NCBI GenBank assembly: GCA_002336895.1
Contig: DDFC01000002.1
Coordinates: 1-64,000, forward strand
Source: Verrucomicrobiaceae bacterium UBA1938
GTDB taxonomy: Bacteria; Verrucomicrobiota; Verrucomicrobiia; Verrucomicrobiales; Verrucomicrobiaceae
DNA length: 64,000 nucleotides
Reading direction: 5' to 3'
In this document: one piece after another, positions 43,877-52,742 of the stretch
Layout: the number at the start of each line of letters is the position of its first letter
Position numbering within the stretch: position 1 is the first letter of the stretch
Program-made: the position numbers and the translations under genes
Notes under the pieces: model-generated
Databases searched by the model: none
What the model was told of the DNA's origin: nothing
The model's input: only the letters and a program-made list of their open reading frames with translations

Positions 43877-43935
43877 GAGAAGGTGAAGAAATCGGGTGGG
43901 TGATGAATATCGGAAACGAGATGCGTTTCTTTCCC

Positions 43936-45219
43936 ATGCCTGCGCCTGCTTCCACATCCCGCCGTCAGTTTCTTCAAACCGCCGTTCCCTTCATCGTCTC
44001 CGCCGCCACACTGGGGCGTGCAGGGGCGGTGTCTCCCAATGAGAAAGTACGACTTGCCTGCATTGGCGTGGGCGGGCAGGGCACGAGCAATCTGCGGGCG
44101 CTGATGGCCGATGAGCGTGTGCAGGTCGTGGCCATCTGCGATGTGGACTCCCAGCACGCCGCCGCAGCCGCCAAACTGGCCGGACTGCCGGAAAGCGCCG
44201 TCTTCAAAGACTTCCGCGAGGTGCTGGCCCGCAGTGATGTGGATGCCGTGATGAACGCCACGCCCGACCACTGGCACTCCAATGTGGCCATCGCTGCAGC
44301 CAAGGCTGGAAAGGATCTGTATTCGGAGAAGCCCCTCGGCGCCAGCATTGTGGAAGGTCGAGCCATCTGCCGGGCGGTGGAAGAAAACAAGCGAGTGCTG
44401 CAGTGCGGCACCTGGCGGCGCTCCGGCCTGAAGGTGCGCATGGCCTGCGAGCGCGTGCGCAATGGCTACATCGGCACGCTGAAGGAGATCGAGATCGGTG
44501 TGCCGGGGAAGTTTGCCATCCGTGGCGGCTTCACCGGCCTGGAGGCCCCCGAGCCCGTGCCTGCCCATCTGGACTACGCCCTGTGGCTGGGCCCTGCGGC
44601 TGAAAAGCCCTACACGGCGGCGCGCTGCCATTTCAACTTCCGCTGGATCGAGGAATATGCCCCCGGCTACATCACCGACTGGGGCGCTCATTTCCTGGAC
44701 GTGGCACAGTGGGGAGCGGGCATGGACGATACCACCCCCACCGAAGTCAGCGCCACCGAGGTGAAGCGCCGCACCAGCGGGATCTACGATGCCGCCGAGA
44801 GTTTCCGCATCGAGTACCACTACGCCAGCGGCCTGCGGGTGGTGATGACAAGCACGGACGACAAGACCAAGTGGGGCACCAAATTCATCGGCAGTGAAGG
44901 GTGGATCTACACCGAGTCCGAGGTCCTCAAGGCCAGCGACGACGCCATCCTGCGCGCCAAGCTCAAGGACAGCGATGTGAAGCTCTACGAGTCGAAGAAC
45001 CACCACCGCAATTTCATCGACGCCGTCTATTCCCGTGGCCGCACGGCCGCCACGGCAGAGATCGCCCAGCGTGCCGCCACCACCTGTCACATCGGCGCCA
45101 TCTCGGCTGGCTTGGGCCGCCCGCTCAAATTTGACCCCAAAGCCGAGCGCTTTGAGGGCGATGAACAGGCCAACCAGATGCTCCTTCGCCCCATGCGTGA
45201 TGCCTGGCGCATTGCGTAA
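43936..45219 (+). CDS. Tat-exported Gfo/Idh/MocA oxidoreductase
   Basis: Signal STSRRQFLQT is a twin-arginine leader; I use the ATG at 43936 (427 residues), but in-frame ATGs at 43900 and 43921 are possible. Dinucleotide-binding loop CIGVGGQGTSN, acidic residue CDVD for ribose, and SEKPLGA with the catalytic Lys are clear. It is a paralogue of the Gfo/Idh protein at 34.4 kb but belongs to a different subgroup, with a shorter C-terminal region. It diverges from the esterase gene, suggesting both act on the same sugar. Confidence 0.92.
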   Translation: MPAPASTSRRQFLQTAVPFIVSAATLGRAGAVSPNEKVRLACIGVGGQGTSNLRALMADERVQVVAICDVDSQHAAAAAKLAGLPESAVFKDFREVLARSDVDAVMNATPDHWHSNVAIAAAKAGKDLYSEKPLGASIVEGRAICRAVEENKRVLQCGTWRRSGLKVRMACERVRNGYIGTLKEIEIGVPGKFAIRGGFTGLEAPEPVPAHLDYALWLGPAAEKPYTAARCHFNFRWIEEYAPGYITDWGAHFLDVAQWGAGMDDTTPTEVSATEVKRRTSGIYDAAESFRIEYHYASGLRVVMTSTDDKTKWGTKFIGSEGWIYTESEVLKASDDAILRAKLKDSDVKLYESKNHHRNFIDAVYSRGRTAATAEIAQRAATTCHIGAISAGLGRPLKFDPKAERFEGDEQANQMLLRPMRDAWRIA

Positions 45220-45315
45220 AGAGCACATGAGCATTGCTGCCGTAAGATCACCTGTAGGCGCGACTCGACTGGATCCTTGTACAAACAAGGGAAGGCGGCT
45301 GCGATGCTCAGCCCC

Positions 45316-48300
45316 TCAAGGCACCGTTGGCAGCAGCTCGCGCGTCCTGGTGTGGAGATCCTCCATCACCGGGCGCAGGGCCTGGGTGCGGGTGCTCCAG
45401 GCGGTGGCTGAGCTGGCGGCGCTGCGCTCATCCAGCGCGGCGATCATGGCCATGCACAGCGCGTGGGCCGCCCGGTAGGCGTCCAGGCTCGCAGGTGGCA
45501 GAGATCTGCCCTCGGCCACCAGGTCGTCCCGCATGGCCTGCAGGCTGGAGCGCAGGCGGTGGTCCGGCTCCTCTTCCAGTGGAGAGAGGATGTCTCTGAG
45601 CACTGCGTCCACTTTCTCCGCAAAGACTCGGATCTTGCGCTTTGATCTCCCCTCAGGGCTGCCATCGTCATCCCACTCCACCAGATAGCCCACCATGGCG
45701 GGATCCAGCTCCATTGCGGTGTCATCCCAGGCTGCGGCATCTGTGGAGTCCGCAGCTCGCCACAGGTGGAGCACGGCAGACTTTCCACCTGCATTGGGCT
45801 CGCCGCTGTGCCAGAAGGTCTGCGCAAAAGGCTCGCCTGTGATCCAGCGCCATTCATCATCCTGGCGGTAGGCACCGAGGAGTATGTTGGCATTGGTGGC
45901 TGGCAGGTAGCGGTAGAAAGTGCGTGCCGCCCAGTCATTCTCCAGCTTCGTTGCCAGCGTTGCCAGGTGCCCTCCCATTTCCTCAGCCTTATTGCGTGCG
46001 GCATGCCAGGAGATTTTTCCCGGCACAAACTGGTAGCGATGCCCGCCAAAGGCCAGTACCTGACCGCCGCTGGTATGGCAGAGCTCTGAAAGCTGCAGGT
46101 CTTTGAACTGCGCGGTCATGACAGAGCTGTAAAAATTGCTCAACCCCAGCAGGCCTTTGCGTGCCGCCTTGGTGGTGTCATCCGTCACATCTGCGGTCAG
46201 CAGGTCATTTACATGCAACTGGATGCGGTTGCCTGCAGCCACGATGCGGCAGGTGCTCCATCCGTCTCGCCGGATGCGTCTGCCCACCTCCTCCACGGTG
46301 CCAAAGGTGTCCAGCACTTCGACCAGCGGCTTGTTGGGATCGGCGCTGTTGTCCGTGAGATGCACGCGCGTGCCACGGGCAAACATGAAATTCCGCCCTA
46401 GCTTTTCCACCAGATTACCTGTGTAGCGCCAGTCGTGGTCCAGGTCTGCATTGTAGCCCGCCAGACTGTAGGCGGTGGGGTTTTGCATGCGGGTGCGGAA
46501 CTGGATGCCCGAGACACGCCACGCCTTGCTGTCGCCTCCGGTGATGCGGAACTGGCAGGTGAGCTCAAAGTCACTCACTTCATCTTTCCACACCAGGGAG
46601 GTAAATTCCTTGGGGTGGCTTTCTGACGTAGTCTTCATGGTGATGGCACCGTCCTCCACCGACCAGTACTGGCTCTGCCCACGCCAGCCCATGAGGTTCC
46701 GGCCATTGAAAAGGGACTGCGTATTGACGCGCACGTAGCCGGGCGGCAGGGGCGGAGCGGCCTTGCTGGTGTCTGGCAGGGAAGGTGCAGGATTGCTGGG
46801 TGCCGATGCCACCGGTTGTGCGGATGACCCGGGTCGGGAATGGGTACCTGCAGCGGTGCTCAGGGTGGGGTTGGCCCAGTAGGCGTGGTCACTGTTTGCG
46901 TCGCCGCATTTATCCACTAAGAGAGTCAGGCGTTTGGAGCCGGCTGGAAAGCTCACCTCCATGGGCAGCTCTCTGTTCGGGTAGGTGCGCAGCTCATTGG
47001 AGGTGAAAAGTGGCACTCCATCCACTTCGATCGAGTAAGACCAGCCGCCATGACCCACACGGTTCATGTTCGGACGGTCATTGTGAGGACCAATGCCTGT
47101 GGCGCTGAAATGTGTGTACCCGACCGGGATGCTAAACTCCAGCCGACTGTCTGCATGCGCCCAGATGTATTGTGTACAGGGCTTGCCTTTCAGCATCATG
47201 TAGCTGCCTTCCTGCTTGTTCAAGGTGGAGAGAACATTGGCATAGTAGATATCCCAGCCCACCTGCTTGCGCAGCGGGGTCAGGTCTCCCAGCAGCAGGT
47301 CCGGGTGCGGTCGCTGTGCGGCGGGCAGTACGGTGGCAGGATCTGCCGCAATGGCCTTCCAGCGGCAGATGCCGGAAGACCAGCCGGGCTGGCACTGCAC
47401 GGAGATGCGCAGTCCGGTGGTGCGCACGGCGGGGAATTTCACCCCATTCCACGCATCGGCCACCGGGGCGGGTATCTCGGCATCCACCGGCACCCAGGCA
47501 CCGGATTCCTCCCGGTAGAGCACACGCCAGAAGGCGGGCAGCTTGCAGACGCCGCCTCTCACGGAGCTGTCGTCAAACCAGAACACCTGGCTCTCCCCCA
47601 GCACCTGCGGCGTCTCCCACTCATACTGCACCCACTCCATGCCACCGCGGTGCGGCACCCAGGTGTGGCGTGGCTTGGACTGGTCCGCGGACTTTCTGTC
47701 CTCGATCTCATCCCCGCTGTTCAGATGGCGCACCGAGTCCCCCCCTGTGCAGGCAGAGGCGCTGGGGCGCGCCAGATGGGCGGCATCTGAGCCGGGGCTG
47801 GCGGTGGTCTGCGGCATCTCCGGCGGCTCGAGCTGGATGTAATCCAGCCCAAAGCCATACGGGGAGGGCCTGTCATTGCGCACCGAGCCGTGATAACCTG
47901 CCAGTTTCACCTCCACGGTGTGGTCTCCCATTTTCAGGTCTCTCTCACCCCAGTCCAGAATATCGGTGGGGGTGATGAATTCTGACTGCAGGTCAAAGGG
48001 GGAGCCCGGCACCTCTGTGCCGTCCACGCTCACCGCCACCACGGCGTAGTCTCCTGCGCCGCTGAGCACGGCACGGATACGCTGCATGCCGGGTTCCTTC
48101 ACCGGCAGGGTTAGTTTCATGGTGTCTCCCATCTGTGCGTCATGCCACCAGAGGTGGGAGTCATTGCTCCAGAGGCCGCTTTTGAAGCCAGCTGTGCCTT
48201 GTGTGTCGGCGCGTCCGCCGCTGAGGCTTGTGACTTTGAGTTTCTCTCCCTCCAGACGCAGGATGTTTTTCCGCACCGGATGGGCCAGCCAGACATAGGC

Positions 48301-49338
48301 CGCCACCAGCAGCCCCGCCATGCCCAGCACTGGCAGCCAGAAACCCGCATTGAAGTTTGCGACCACCACTGGGCGCGGATGGGGGATGGGAGTGGTGCGC
48401 GGACGCGCGGGAGGGCCGGGAGGAATCTGTGAATGGGCAGGGGTGCTCGGAGCGGCAGGCGGGTAGTGGCTGCTGTTGCCTGCCTGTGCAGGGGGCACGG
48501 GTTTGGTACGCAGAGCATCCAGATCTCTCCGCAGCTCCGCCACCTGCTGGTAGCGCTGCTCGCGGTCTTCCTTCATTGCCTGGGAGATGATGGTGTCATA
48601 GCGCGGATCCAGACCTGGCACGACGCTGGAAGCAGGCTTGAACACGCCCTGTGGCAGCCTGCCAGTGAGCATGTGGTAAAGCATGACTCCCATGGCGTAA
48701 ATGTCTGCCCGGTGGTCCACAGACGCGCCGAGTGTCAGCGCCTCGGGTGCCATGTAGTGCATGGTGCCCATGGCCATGCCGCTATGAGGCATGCCGGTGC
48801 TCTCCCCGCCCTGGTTCATCTTGGCCAGGCCAAAGTCCGCCACCTTCACCACGCCATTATAGCCCACCATGATGTTGGCCGGCTTGATGTCGCGGTGCAC
48901 CACTTTGCGCTCATGGGCGTATTTCATGGCATCGCAGACATGGGCGGTGATAGCCATGGCCTGCTCCGGGGGCAGCCGCCCCATCTGCGCCAGCATGTGG
49001 GCCACGTCCGTGCCGTCCACATGCTCCATCACCAGATAGAGCATGCCATCGGACATCTGCCCGAAGTCATACACCGCCACCAGCCCGGGGTGGTTCAGTT
49101 TAGCCATGGCTACCGCCTCACGGCGAAAGCGCTCGCTGAAGGAGGCGTCGATCTGGTCCAGCCCGGGTGGCAGGATCTTGATGGCCACCATCCGGTCCAG
49201 CACCGGTTGTCTGCCTTGGTACACCGCCCCCATGCCCCCGCGTCCCAGCAGGGTGAGGATATCATACTGCGGCAGCTGGGACTGGAGTTCCGCAGGCTTG
49301 GGCGGGAGCCAGGCGTTGAGATCCAAGTGCATAGACAC
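45316..49338 (-). CDS. Receptor-type Ser/Thr kinase with DUF1080 and C-type lectin domains
   Basis: A 1340-residue protein. Residues 24-285 form a Hanks-type kinase: glycine loop GRGGMG (32-37), Lys54, HRD with Asp150, DFG at 168-170 and the APEAL activation segment, so it should be active. A Pro-rich linker and one transmembrane helix (about 335-354) follow. Outside: a CBM-like module (about 370-500), an F5/8-like region (about 540-670), an NPCBM-like module (about 678-833), a DUF1080 domain (about 876-1083; LFNGRNLMGW) and a C-type lectin-like domain (about 1093-1233; GGHLATLATKLEND, WHSGEPN). The C-terminus is a helical tail. It probably senses glycans outside and phosphorylates proteins inside. 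Domain limits are estimates. Confidence 0.85.
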   Translation of the reverse strand: MSMHLDLNAWLPPKPAELQSQLPQYDILTLLGRGGMGAVYQGRQPVLDRMVAIKILPPGLDQIDASFSERFRREAVAMAKLNHPGLVAVYDFGQMSDGMLYLVMEHVDGTDVAHMLAQMGRLPPEQAMAITAHVCDAMKYAHERKVVHRDIKPANIMVGYNGVVKVADFGLAKMNQGGESTGMPHSGMAMGTMHYMAPEALTLGASVDHRADIYAMGVMLYHMLTGRLPQGVFKPASSVVPGLDPRYDTIISQAMKEDREQRYQQVAELRRDLDALRTKPVPPAQAGNSSHYPPAAPSTPAHSQIPPGPPARPRTTPIPHPRPVVVANFNAGFWLPVLGMAGLLVAAYVWLAHPVRKNILRLEGEKLKVTSLSGGRADTQGTAGFKSGLWSNDSHLWWHDAQMGDTMKLTLPVKEPGMQRIRAVLSGAGDYAVVAVSVDGTEVPGSPFDLQSEFITPTDILDWGERDLKMGDHTVEVKLAGYHGSVRNDRPSPYGFGLDYIQLEPPEMPQTTASPGSDAAHLARPSASACTGGDSVRHLNSGDEIEDRKSADQSKPRHTWVPHRGGMEWVQYEWETPQVLGESQVFWFDDSSVRGGVCKLPAFWRVLYREESGAWVPVDAEIPAPVADAWNGVKFPAVRTTGLRISVQCQPGWSSGICRWKAIAADPATVLPAAQRPHPDLLLGDLTPLRKQVGWDIYYANVLSTLNKQEGSYMMLKGKPCTQYIWAHADSRLEFSIPVGYTHFSATGIGPHNDRPNMNRVGHGGWSYSIEVDGVPLFTSNELRTYPNRELPMEVSFPAGSKRLTLLVDKCGDANSDHAYWANPTLSTAAGTHSRPGSSAQPVASAPSNPAPSLPDTSKAAPPLPPGYVRVNTQSLFNGRNLMGWRGQSQYWSVEDGAITMKTTSESHPKEFTSLVWKDEVSDFELTCQFRITGGDSKAWRVSGIQFRTRMQNPTAYSLAGYNADLDHDWRYTGNLVEKLGRNFMFARGTRVHLTDNSADPNKPLVEVLDTFGTVEEVGRRIRRDGWSTCRIVAAGNRIQLHVNDLLTADVTDDTTKAARKGLLGLSNFYSSVMTAQFKDLQLSELCHTSGGQVLAFGGHRYQFVPGKISWHAARNKAEEMGGHLATLATKLENDWAARTFYRYLPATNANILLGAYRQDDEWRWITGEPFAQTFWHSGEPNAGGKSAVLHLWRAADSTDAAAWDDTAMELDPAMVGYLVEWDDDGSPEGRSKRKIRVFAEKVDAVLRDILSPLEEEPDHRLRSSLQAMRDDLVAEGRSLPPASLDAYRAAHALCMAMIAALDERSAASSATAWSTRTQALRPVMEDLHTRTRELLPTVP

Positions 49339-49364
49339 GAGCGGAGAGTGGGGGGAGAGGGCTG

Positions 49365-50009
49365 TCAGCGCAGTTGACTCATCATTGAGAGCAGCTGGAT
49401 ATGACGCTGGCGCAACTCTGAAAGACTGCTCTCCAGTTTTTTCACCTCCGCATCTTTGTTCAGAGCAGTCTGGCGGCTGGCGCTGCGTCTGCGAAGACGT
49501 GCCAAGTTATAATTGTTCCACTCCTCGTAGGCTTCGCGTCGGGCTGTCCTCAGGCGTTCGTCGGATTGGTTGATGAGGGACTCGATTTCTGCCTTCTCCA
49601 TTTGATAGGCTGCACGCTCGGCAGGCACGTCGGGATTGATCGTTGGACCGTCGTACTTCCTTTCCAGCGTGCTCGTGGCACTGGAGCCAAACTGTTTCAC
49701 CAAGATGGTACGCTTGTTTGCAGCCAGATGGAGGAAACTGTAGCCAGGGACAGCATTCAGGCGGATGATGGCCTGCTTGGAATCGGCTAGACGCTCCCAT
49801 TTGCCGATTGGGCCTCCGCTTGAGAAGATCATGCCATCAGGCGCAAACTCCAGGATGGTGCCGTCCGTCTTTATCCAAGTGCCTACGACTTCATCCAGAG
49901 TGATGGCTGCAAGGGGAAGTGTCCCAACGGCTGAAAACAAGAGGATCGCCAGGGCGCAACGAAGACCTGGGTGGGAGATGGAACCAAGGGAAAGAATGAA
50001 AGATGGCAT
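49365..50009 (-). CDS. Secreted protein with coiled-coil tail, unknown function
   Basis: I choose the ATG at 50009 (214 residues); an upstream ATG adds 25 residues that look non-coding. A signal peptide ends near LPLAA (about 35). A 60-residue beta segment (LDEVVGTWIKTDGTILEFAPDG) reads like a lipocalin-type opening (GTW). After about 100 residues comes a Lys/Glu/Arg-rich coiled coil (about 115-210). It precedes the receptor kinase by 26 bp on the same strand, so it may be co-transcribed, and possibly acts with it. No family recognised. Confidence 0.6.
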   Translation of the reverse strand: MPSFILSLGSISHPGLRCALAILLFSAVGTLPLAAITLDEVVGTWIKTDGTILEFAPDGMIFSSGGPIGKWERLADSKQAIIRLNAVPGYSFLHLAANKRTILVKQFGSSATSTLERKYDGPTINPDVPAERAAYQMEKAEIESLINQSDERLRTARREAYEEWNNYNLARLRRRSASRQTALNKDAEVKKLESSLSELRQRHIQLLSMMSQLR

Positions 50010-50382
50010 GATGGTAAACTGGAAGTCACAGGAGGCCTGCATGAGGGGGGAGCTCGTTCCTTGAATGCCAGATACTTCCAGCAACAGCCATCAGGGCGGG
50101 GCTCACCGACCGATGATAGTGGGGGAGGATTTGGGGCATGTTTCGAGGTAGCAAATTCAACACCAAGAGTCGAATCAAAACGATGATTCAATTAAGGAAA
50201 AGATGAGTCAACAGCGCCCCTATAATAGTGAGGCAATCTCGTCACTATTTTGACAAGAATTCATATGGGGACCGATGTCCCACACATAGCTTCTTAAACG
50301 GGGTTATTCACAAACGTGACAATGTAACGTTAATAAGGTTTCCTTGACGGATGAGTGTGCAGCCGGTGAAATACGCGGCATT
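50010..50382. other. AT-rich intergenic region with operator-like palindrome
   Basis: About 370 bp between two divergent genes; noticeably AT-rich compared with neighbours. It contains a perfect 8+8 palindrome (separate entry), a TTGACA-like hexamer at 50250-50255 and a TATAAT at 50221-50226, but no well-spaced promoter pair is evident. It also has the first of several TAACGTTA-like heptamers (near 50325). No gene is seen. Confidence 0.45.
50224..50249. promoter_or_regulatory. Operator-like inverted repeat
   Basis: AATAGTGA (50224-50231) and TCACTATT (50242-50249) form a perfect 8-bp palindrome with a 10-base spacer, about one helical turn apart, as expected for a dimeric regulator. It overlaps a TATAAT at 50221-50226. 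The regulator is unknown. Confidence 0.45.
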
Positions 50383-51141
50383 ATGAGACGCCCTTGGATC
50401 AAGATCGAAACCTGCACACCGGACAAGCCGGAGATCTGCAGCCTTTCCACTCAGCTCCGCATGGATGAAGACACGGTGATGGGCAAGCTGGTGCGCTTAT
50501 GGTCTTGGGCGGAATTGAACCGGGTGGACCCTAACGATCTAGGCGTTACCAAAGAATTCATTGACCGTTTGGTGGGGCGCAAGGGTTTTGCTGTCGCGCT
50601 GGAGAACACAGGCTGGCTGACGGAAACGAATGGGAAACTTTCGTTCCGTAATTTTAAACGTCACAACAGCCCCGTAGCTCAGAACAAGGCGCTTACGGCA
50701 AAACGCGTGGCCAGGCATCGTCTGCGCAAAGCGGAGGCTGGCGAAAACGTATCGATTGATGCGTTACCAAAAAAAGAGAAGAGCGTTACGAAAAAGGTAA
50801 AAACGGAGCAAAAATCCGATAACGTAGAAAACGTAAAAATACCGAACATAGATTTAGAAATTAGTGAAGCTATGTTTATATCTGAGGATGTGCCTGTGGC
50901 TGAAGATGTAACGTTGAGTGCAGAGGCGGTAGTCGTGGAAGATGCAGCACAAACGGTGATAGAGGAGGCTCTCCCAGTCGCTACAGAGATTGTGCCAAAA
51001 CAGCCTGAGGAGGCATCGTCACCTTTGGCAGAACCAGTCTCCGAAGAGGAAACGCTCGTGCTCCAGGCAGAGGAACCCGCGCCGAAAAAAAAGCGTTCCA
51101 AAGCAGCAGCCGAAGTTGATGATCAACCCATGCTGTTTTGA
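50383..51141 (+). CDS. Phage/plasmid replication-type protein (DnaT/DnaD-like N-terminus)
   Basis: From the ATG at 50383, 252 residues (a TTG 39 bp upstream is also in frame). Residues 1-110 (WIKIETCTPDKPEICSLS, VMGKLVRLWSWAE, DRLVGRKGFAVALENTGWL, LSFRNFKRHN) resemble the N-terminal winged-helix domain of phage and plasmid replisome-organiser proteins. After that comes a Lys-rich stretch and a long Glu/Ala/Val/Pro-rich acidic tail ending in KKKRSKAAAEVDDQPMLF, where QPMLF could be a beta-clamp-binding type motif. Codon use and base composition are more AT-rich than the neighbours. It stands alone, without other phage genes in the window. A transferred or domesticated function is likely. Confidence 0.6.
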   Translation: MRRPWIKIETCTPDKPEICSLSTQLRMDEDTVMGKLVRLWSWAELNRVDPNDLGVTKEFIDRLVGRKGFAVALENTGWLTETNGKLSFRNFKRHNSPVAQNKALTAKRVARHRLRKAEAGENVSIDALPKKEKSVTKKVKTEQKSDNVENVKIPNIDLEISEAMFISEDVPVAEDVTLSAEAVVVEDAAQTVIEEALPVATEIVPKQPEEASSPLAEPVSEEETLVLQAEEPAPKKKRSKAAAEVDDQPMLF

Positions 51142-51499
51142 TCCGCCGGTGAAAATTGCGGGCCCCTTTAGCTTGTTCAATGCCATGCGGCGAAGCGCTT
51201 GTTTTGAGATGCTCTCTGCTGTCTCGGTGGTGAAAAAATAAACGTTATAAGCGTTACTTATTTTGAATCGCTTGGCGGCATGCTCGAAGGTCATGTTGCG
51301 TAAAACTAACGACTCAAACGTTAACCAATGTCAATGTATACAGGCCGCTCACATCAAAACTCATGAGGCTGGTAACAACTTCCGAGAGTGTGTAAACCGG
51401 CTGTTTATCGTTGATTTATAAATATATGTTTAATTTATGCCTGTGCAAAGTAAGGCATTTTCAACGCCTGCAGGCCTTCGGCTGCACGATGGCACTTTT
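51142..51499. other. AT-rich gap with AACGTTA-type repeats
   Basis: About 358 bp after the replication-type gene. Copies or near-copies of AAACGTTA occur at about 51240 and 51315, with further GTTACTTA and AACGACT variants, and a small ATAAG/CTTAT inverted repeat beside the first copy. A minus-strand frame (51019-51294) overlaps the 3' end of the replication-type gene but has no recognisable motif. No tRNA or other gene is seen. Confidence 0.4.
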
Positions 51500-52678
51500 T
51501 CAGGTTGTGGCACGTGCACCGTCAGAGCTTGAGGCAGTCTTTTCCCGCCATCGGTAGCGTGCAGTCCAAAGATTGGGCCGGTGCTCTACCACGTCGGCGA
51601 TGATCCCGCCCATGACGGGGGTGAATTTGAAGGCGTGGCCGGAGTCTCCGGCTGCAACCACGAGGCCAGGGCGGTCTGGCACGTGGTCGATCCAGAAGGC
51701 TCCGTCAAAGGTGTCGCAGTATAGGCACACGCGGGTGGAGTGCAGCGGGGCCGTGGCCAGGGCAGGGAAGGTTTCGCGGAGAAAAGCGCGGTAGCGCTCC
51801 TCCTCGCCAGGCGGGAGGGTGCGCAGTGCGGAGGCCTCCACGCGGCGGCCGGGGCCGTGATTGGCCACCTTGACCAGACCGTCCGCATTGGCTGGAAAGC
51901 CGTACCAGCCGGTGAGGCCGATATCTGCCCCCCACACGGGAAAATGAGGTGGAGTGAAGGGCCGCGGGTTCTGGGGTTTGAAATGAAACACGGTCTGTGC
52001 CGTGGACCACATCACCTCAGATAGTTCCGGCAGCAGTGCCGGGGTCCAGGCACCGGTCGCCAGGAGGGTGGTGTCAGCCCGCCAGACCCGACCGCTGGCG
52101 GAGGATATACCGATGCAGCGCTTTCCCTCAAAAGATGGGAGCGGCTGGGGCACATCTTCGTGAATCTGTACTCCGGCGGCGCGTGCCTCGGCGGCCAGCC
52201 GGGCGATGACGCGCCCGCTTTCCACCCAGCCTCCGGCGGGGTTCAGGTAGCCATCCACGATGACGTCTGCATTCCACATCGGATGCAGCCCCCGGAGCAT
52301 CTCAGCGGAGGTGCGGCGCAGGGAGTGGCCTCTTTTTGATAGATGCATGAGGCTGTCGTGCTCAAAGCTACCTGGAGAGAGGGTGGAGCGTGACATGACA
52401 AGGAAACCTGCCTCATGGTAAAGGCTTTCCTTCCAGCGTGTATTCCACTGATGCCAGAGTTCGATGCTGCGCTCGCCCATGGCGGTGTGTTGCTCGTCGG
52501 TGGCGTAGTCCATGCGCACCACCTTGCTGATGTCAGTGGAGGCGGCGTCTGGATGCGGGAGGCGCCCTTGGTCGATCAAGGTCACCTGCCAGCCACGGGT
52601 TCGGAGTTCGAGCGCCGCCGAGAGACCAAAACAACCGCCACCTAGAATGAGAACCGCTGAAGATGCCGAGACTTTCAT
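51500..52678 (-). CDS. FAD-dependent amine oxidase (sarcosine oxidase / SolA-like)
   Basis: From the ATG at 52678, 392 residues (two other in-frame starts lie upstream). The N-terminus LILGGGCFGLSAA is the FAD-binding Rossmann motif. Cys318 in VCLYCDTFDG aligns with the Cys that binds FAD covalently in monomeric sarcosine oxidase (CMYTNT), and SGHAFKF with the oxygen-activating Lys follows. The family demethylates N-methyl amino acids. Divergent from the TPR gene, whose start is 65 bp away. Confidence 0.88.
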   Translation of the reverse strand: MKVSASSAVLILGGGCFGLSAALELRTRGWQVTLIDQGRLPHPDAASTDISKVVRMDYATDEQHTAMGERSIELWHQWNTRWKESLYHEAGFLVMSRSTLSPGSFEHDSLMHLSKRGHSLRRTSAEMLRGLHPMWNADVIVDGYLNPAGGWVESGRVIARLAAEARAAGVQIHEDVPQPLPSFEGKRCIGISSASGRVWRADTTLLATGAWTPALLPELSEVMWSTAQTVFHFKPQNPRPFTPPHFPVWGADIGLTGWYGFPANADGLVKVANHGPGRRVEASALRTLPPGEEERYRAFLRETFPALATAPLHSTRVCLYCDTFDGAFWIDHVPDRPGLVVAAGDSGHAFKFTPVMGGIIADVVEHRPNLWTARYRWREKTASSSDGARATT

Positions 52679-52742
52679 GCCTCCCATGCTGATGGGAAAG
52701 CGTAGCTTCGGCATGCCTTTTTTGCGGTTTGACCTGATTAAA

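Noticed and set aside
51019..51294. Minus-strand frame at the 3' end of the replication-type gene
   Set aside because: It overlaps a confident gene and has no recognisable family; a real small gene is possible but unsupported.
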